A program made the position numbers and the translations under genes. The notes under the pieces are model-generated. The model was given only the letters and a program-made list of their open reading frames with translations. It was not told the origin of the DNA and ran no database searches. Below, piece after piece: positions 61,090 through 64,000 of a DNA stretch of 64,000 bases. The stretch comes from Paraburkholderia tagetis (lineage in GTDB: Bacteria; Pseudomonadota; Gammaproteobacteria; Burkholderiales; Burkholderiaceae), in NCBI RefSeq assembly GCF_022213065.1, contig NZ_JAKLJA010000027.1, forward strand, positions 43,066 to 107,065, written 5' to 3'. Every line of letters starts with the position of its first letter. The stretch's first letter is position 1.

Positions 61090-62511
61090 ATGTACCATGA
61101 GCGCATGTCCCAGCCGCTGAAAATCGAACTCGACCGATCCGCGAAAACGCCTTTGGCCGAGCAGATCCGCACGGCCATCAGCGCTGCAATCGAGGGCGGG
61201 GTGCTGGCGCCGGGTGCCCGTCTGCCGTCGTGGCTCGACCTCGCCGCGCAACTGGGCGTGGCGCGCGGCACGGTGCGCCTCGCCTACGACCGGCTCTCCG
61301 ACGCGCAATTGATCGTCGCGTCGCGGGCAGCCGGAACGCGCGTGGCGGACCGGCCGACGGCCAAGCCCGAAGGGGAAGAGCACAGCGACCCGGGCTCGTT
61401 CATGGAGATGTATCGGGAGCTGACCTCCGGTCCGGCCATCTTCCAGATGGGCGTGCCGGCCCAGGAAACGCTGCCTGCCAGGCTGTTCAACCATGTGCGT
61501 TCGTTCGCGCTGCGCGCGGAGTCGAGCGCTTCGGTCGGCTATCCGGACCCGCGCGGCGAACTGGAGCTGCGCCGGGAAATTGCGGCGTATCTGGCGATTG
61601 CGCGCGGCATGGTCTGCTCGCCCGCGCAGATCATCGTCACGAGCGGGTTCAGTGGCGGCCTCGGGCTCGCGCTGCGCGTGCTGGGTCTCGACGGCCAGAA
61701 GGCCTGGTTCGAGGATCCCGGCTTTCCGTTCACGCGGCACGGGCTGGAGCTTGCGCGGCTGGCGCTCGTGCCGGTGCCGGTGGATGCAGATGGCATCGAC
61801 GTCGATTACGCGCTGCGGCATGCGCCGGATGCGGCGCTGGCGGTCGTGACGCCCGGTCAGCAGGCGCCGCTCGGCTCCACGCTTGCGCTGGCGAGGCGCT
61901 TGCAACTGCTCGACTGGGCGGCCAGGCAGGGCGCCTGGATCATTGAGGATGACTACTTAAGCGAGCTGCAACTGGGCGCGCGCGCCGCGCCTGCGCTCGC
62001 GTCGCTCGATCGCGGCCAGCGCGTCGTGCATATCGGCTCGTTCAGCAAGACGATCAGCCCGGCGTTGCGTCTGGGGTTCGTTGTTGCGCCGCTGCCGCTG
62101 GTGTCCCGCTTCGCGGAGGTGGCGGCCTGTCTCGCGCCGGCGCCGTGGCCATCGGTGCAGCTTGCCACGGCGCAGTTCATGCGCGAGGGGCACTATATGC
62201 GCCATCTGCGCCGCCTGAAGCGTCTCTACTGCGCACAGCGCGACGCCTTGCTCGAATGCCTCGGCGAGCTTGGCTTCGAAACGAAGACCGCCGGTCTGGG
62301 CGTGCTCGTGCGCCTGCCCGATGGCGCGCCGGATATCGTTGTGTTCAGGGAATTGCTGGCGTTCGGCCTGGGCCCAGCGCCGTTGTCGCCGTGGTACATG
62401 TCGCCGGATGGTGCGCGCTCAGGGCTGTTGCTGGGCATTGCGACATCGCCGGAGAAACACCTCGCCCGAAGCTGCGAACGGCTGCGGGAAGTGATACATC
62501 GCCACGCTTGA
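61090..62511 (+). CDS. MocR/PdxR-family GntR regulator with aminotransferase domain
   Basis: The 473-residue product has a GntR winged helix (TPLAEQIRTAISAAIEGGVL, LPSWLDLAAQLGVARGTVRL) and a class I aminotransferase-like domain with the pyridoxal phosphate lysine in GSFSKTISPALRLGF and IIEDDYLSELQLGARAAPAL. MocR regulators use the latter as a sensor. The 78 bases to the divergent cupin gene probably hold the binding site; the target is likely the cupin/AhpD-like pair. An in-frame Met at 61105 (MSQPLKIELD) is an alternative start that fits the family better. Confidence 0.9.
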   Translation: MYHERMSQPLKIELDRSAKTPLAEQIRTAISAAIEGGVLAPGARLPSWLDLAAQLGVARGTVRLAYDRLSDAQLIVASRAAGTRVADRPTAKPEGEEHSDPGSFMEMYRELTSGPAIFQMGVPAQETLPARLFNHVRSFALRAESSASVGYPDPRGELELRREIAAYLAIARGMVCSPAQIIVTSGFSGGLGLALRVLGLDGQKAWFEDPGFPFTRHGLELARLALVPVPVDADGIDVDYALRHAPDAALAVVTPGQQAPLGSTLALARRLQLLDWAARQGAWIIEDDYLSELQLGARAAPALASLDRGQRVVHIGSFSKTISPALRLGFVVAPLPLVSRFAEVAACLAPAPWPSVQLATAQFMREGHYMRHLRRLKRLYCAQRDALLECLGELGFETKTAGLGVLVRLPDGAPDIVVFRELLAFGLGPAPLSPWYMSPDGARSGLLLGIATSPEKHLARSCERLREVIHRHA

Positions 62512-62619
62512 GCGGCATCCGTGGGGGCTTTGGCCCACGTGCCGTGCTACTCTGCGCGGAGGTTTCGCAAGCCTGCCCGCTGCGCATGGCGATACTCATT
62601 CAAAGGAGTTCATGGAGCC

Positions 62620-62871
62620 ATGTCGATGAAATCCTTCCTCAACGATTCGGTGACGCTTGGCGTGGGCGCCGGTGCGTATCACGCGATCAACGAGAATGAG
62701 AACGGCGCTTCGCCGGGGCCGGGCGCCGGTAAATTCGCGGGGCTTGTCACGATTGCCGGCTCGTATCGCTTCAGCCCGAACTGGGATGCGCGGCTCGAAT
62801 GGAATCGCGTGGTGACGAGCTATAACCGCGATACCGACGTCATTCTGGCCGGTATTGGCTACAGGTGGTAA
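62620..62871 (+). CDS. Small outer-membrane beta-barrel-like protein (possible fragment)
   Basis: The 83-residue product shows strand patterns of an outer-membrane barrel (VTLGVGAGAYHAINENENG, GKFAGLVTIAGSYRFSPNWD, ARLEWNRVVTSYNRDTDVIL) and ends in a C-terminal aromatic (GIGYRW). That is the C-terminal half of OmpW/PagL-size barrels, and there is no signal peptide. It may be a remnant of a larger gene or a small family of its own. A GGAG site sits upstream of ATG 62620. Its upstream neighbour is the MocR regulator. Confidence 0.55.
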   Translation: MSMKSFLNDSVTLGVGAGAYHAINENENGASPGPGAGKFAGLVTIAGSYRFSPNWDARLEWNRVVTSYNRDTDVILAGIGYRW

Positions 62872-63120
62872 CCCTTTGTTTTCATATGCGGCCATGCCTT
62901 CCCCGCCAGAGGGCTTGCTGCATGCGGGTTGGATAATGGCCCTAAATTCCACTGCCATTTCCTGCCTGTTTATCGGCAAGGAATTTGAGTCGTTTATACA
63001 ACACGTTCGTTAGTGCACGTACGGTTTTCGTTCCACTCTGATAGCCTTTTTCCAGTGACAGTTCGGGCTGGTCAGCGCCCTGACGTATGCGAGTCGAATC
63101 GAAGACAGGAGGGCTCACCC

Positions 63121-63402
63121 ATGTTGCGCTGGCTTTCAAACGTAATTGCCCATCATGCGGCAACCCCGGAAAAGCAGGCTGAACGCGCGCTAGGCGAATT
63201 GCGCATGGCGTTGTTTCAAGCCGAGCAGAGGGTTCTGGACGCGCAATTGCAGGCCGAATATTATCGTGTGCGCATTGCATTCTGCGAAGAAGTCTTGAAG
63301 ACGGGGATCGAGCAGGTCTCGGATCATCGCAAGGTGCAGCATGAAGCCCCTACGCACGAATTACGGCCGAATTTAAAGCTGACAACGGCGCAGCAGGCCT
63401 GA
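63121..63402 (+). CDS. Hypothetical protein, 93 residues
   Basis: The product begins MLRWLSNVIAHHAATPEKQA and is predicted to be mostly helical, with a coiled stretch around residues 20-65 (AERALGELRMALFQAEQRVL). The start is supported by a good ribosome site (CAGGAGG). I do not recognise a family. The 249-base stretch before it (62872-63120) and the 220-base stretch after it hold nothing I can identify. Confidence 0.6.
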   Translation: MLRWLSNVIAHHAATPEKQAERALGELRMALFQAEQRVLDAQLQAEYYRVRIAFCEEVLKTGIEQVSDHRKVQHEAPTHELRPNLKLTTAQQA

Positions 63403-63622
63403 CCGAACGCTGTTGCGCAATCGAGGGGCCACCGTCGCGGTCGGGCGGTGCGGGCTTCGCTGCGTTCATGCGCGCGCGGCGTTCGTTCGTCGCGACGGCT
63501 TTCCTTATCTGCGCCCCATGCGCGGCTTGACTATGTTTGACCATCCTCCTGAAGCGGCCTTGATACGATCTCGAATTGACGAGGTTCGTTAGCCAAGAGT
63601 TCGATTCGAAGGGGATGGAACG

Positions 63623-63793
63623 ATGAAGCGGTTCGCGATAACAATCCTGCTAATGATTGCGGTCATATTGCTTGTGACGCTTATGGTCGTGCTCAAGACT
63701 GCCCCGCCACGCACCGTTCAAACCGTTGGCAGCGCGGCCGCGCCGAATGGCGGCCACGCCGTGGAATTCACGCGGTATATGCTAGTCGCGTAG
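63623..63793 (+). CDS. Small single-pass membrane protein, 56 residues
   Basis: The product is MKRFAITILLMIAVILLVTL followed by MVVLKTAPPRTVQTVGSAAA and a short tail. An N-terminal Lys/Arg precedes a strong hydrophobic helix, giving a small inner-membrane protein or an uncleaved export signal. A GGGGAT-type purine run lies upstream of ATG 63623. The family is unknown. It ends 43 bases before a hairpin. Confidence 0.5.
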   Translation: MKRFAITILLMIAVILLVTLMVVLKTAPPRTVQTVGSAAAPNGGHAVEFTRYMLVA

Positions 63794-63835
63794 TGCTTGA
63801 TTATTTGGCATGCTTATTATTGATGCTGGAGAAAA

Positions 63836-63869
63836 GCTGCTGCTGAACGCACCAGCGTTCAGCAGCAGC
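63836..63869. terminator. Perfect 15 bp hairpin, likely terminator
   Basis: GCTGCTGCTGAACGC (63836-63850) and GCGTTCAGCAGCAGC (63855-63869) form a perfect 15 bp stem with a 4-base loop. It lies between the convergent small membrane protein and the gene at the right edge. On the minus strand a TTTTC follows, so it best serves the right-edge gene. Confidence 0.7.
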
Positions 63870-63882
63870 GCAGAAGCCCCGA

Positions 63883-64000
63883 TCAATTGAGCTGATACGA
63901 GAACGTGGCATTCACACGTGGGCTGCGCGACGCGCTTTCGATGGGCGCATCGGCCAGCGCCTTGGCCACGGAGAGATCGAGGCTGTAGTGCTTGCCGTCC
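63883..64000 (-). CDS. C-terminal end of a probable outer-membrane barrel protein (partial)
   Basis: Only the last 38 codons are inside the window. They read DGKHYSLDLSVAKALADAPI, a short linker, then PRVNATFSYQLN and a stop. This pattern, two amphipathic strands around an R-x-PRVN turn, resembles the end of ShlB/FhaC-type two-partner secretion transporters. The last residue is Asn rather than the usual Phe. The call rests on this short tail and is uncertain. Confidence 0.4.
   Translation of the reverse strand, partial: DGKHYSLDLSVAKALADAPIESASRSPRVNATFSYQLN

Noticed and set aside
60571..61905. A 444-codon minus-strand frame containing the cupin protein
   Set aside because: Only the last 146 codons match a family; the rest is antisense to the MocR regulator, and the signal peptide begins at 61011.
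62942..63280. A minus-strand frame considered as a small gene
   Set aside because: It overlaps the 93-residue + strand gene, which has a good ribosome site, and it has no motif or start signal.

Overview
The window is GC-rich, densely coded, and reads as a Burkholderiaceae chromosome, most likely Paraburkholderia or Caballeronia. The support is family-level: a Burkholderia-type porin, a hopanoid hpnI/hpnL pair, a type VI secretion (T6SS) cluster with TagF and a Ser/Thr kinase, and many amino-acid uptake genes with LysR, GntR and MocR regulators. No tRNA, rRNA, CRISPR array or intact insertion sequence was seen.

Region 1 (1-24173) is the larger part of a T6SS cluster, all on the + strand and with many 4-base stop/start overlaps: tssL (cut by the left edge), tssM, tagF, a PpkA-like kinase, tssA, tssB, tssC, hcp, tssE, tssF, tssG, vgrG, a DUF6484 protein, a TPR protein and a 1547-residue PAAR-RHS effector. 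The effector ends in an AT-richer tip that looks like a PD-(D/E)XK nuclease, and no immunity gene follows it. tssJ, tssK, tssH (clpV) and fha are absent here and presumably lie to the left.

Region 2 (24338-26327) is a two-component system of the OmpR/PhoB class.

Region 3 (26328-36356) is a metal and drug efflux block. An outer-membrane lipoprotein, an adaptor, an HME-like RND pump and an MFS carrier lie between two directly repeated elements of about 565 bp, each a long imperfect palindrome. Beyond the second copy is a dmeRF-type Ni/Co module with a C7-tract operator candidate; the repressor keeps all four RcnR metal ligands.

Region 4 (36464-47639) handles an unidentified amino-acid-like compound. 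One long minus-strand operon runs binding protein, two permeases, ATPase, a 29-residue micro-ORF, a GntR/UTRA regulator, a 2-oxoglutarate/Fe(II)-type oxygenase and a FAD-linked 2-hydroxyacid dehydrogenase. Two GTATATAC sites precede it. Next to it lie a LysR regulator and a divergent set of an M20 amidohydrolase, a second binding protein and a porin.

Region 5 (47640-64000) is mixed: a glycine-zipper membrane protein, a secreted beta-propeller, a class A penicillin-binding protein, a LysR-controlled set with an L-2-amino-thiazoline-4-carboxylate hydrolase and an N-carbamoyl amino acid hydrolase, cytochrome b561, hpnI and hpnL, an AhpD-like/cupin operon facing a MocR regulator, three small proteins, and the 3' end of a probable outer-membrane barrel gene.

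A feature running through the window is the number of short tandem repeats, with 9-13 bp units in 3-6 copies, at gene borders. They affect several start and stop codon choices.
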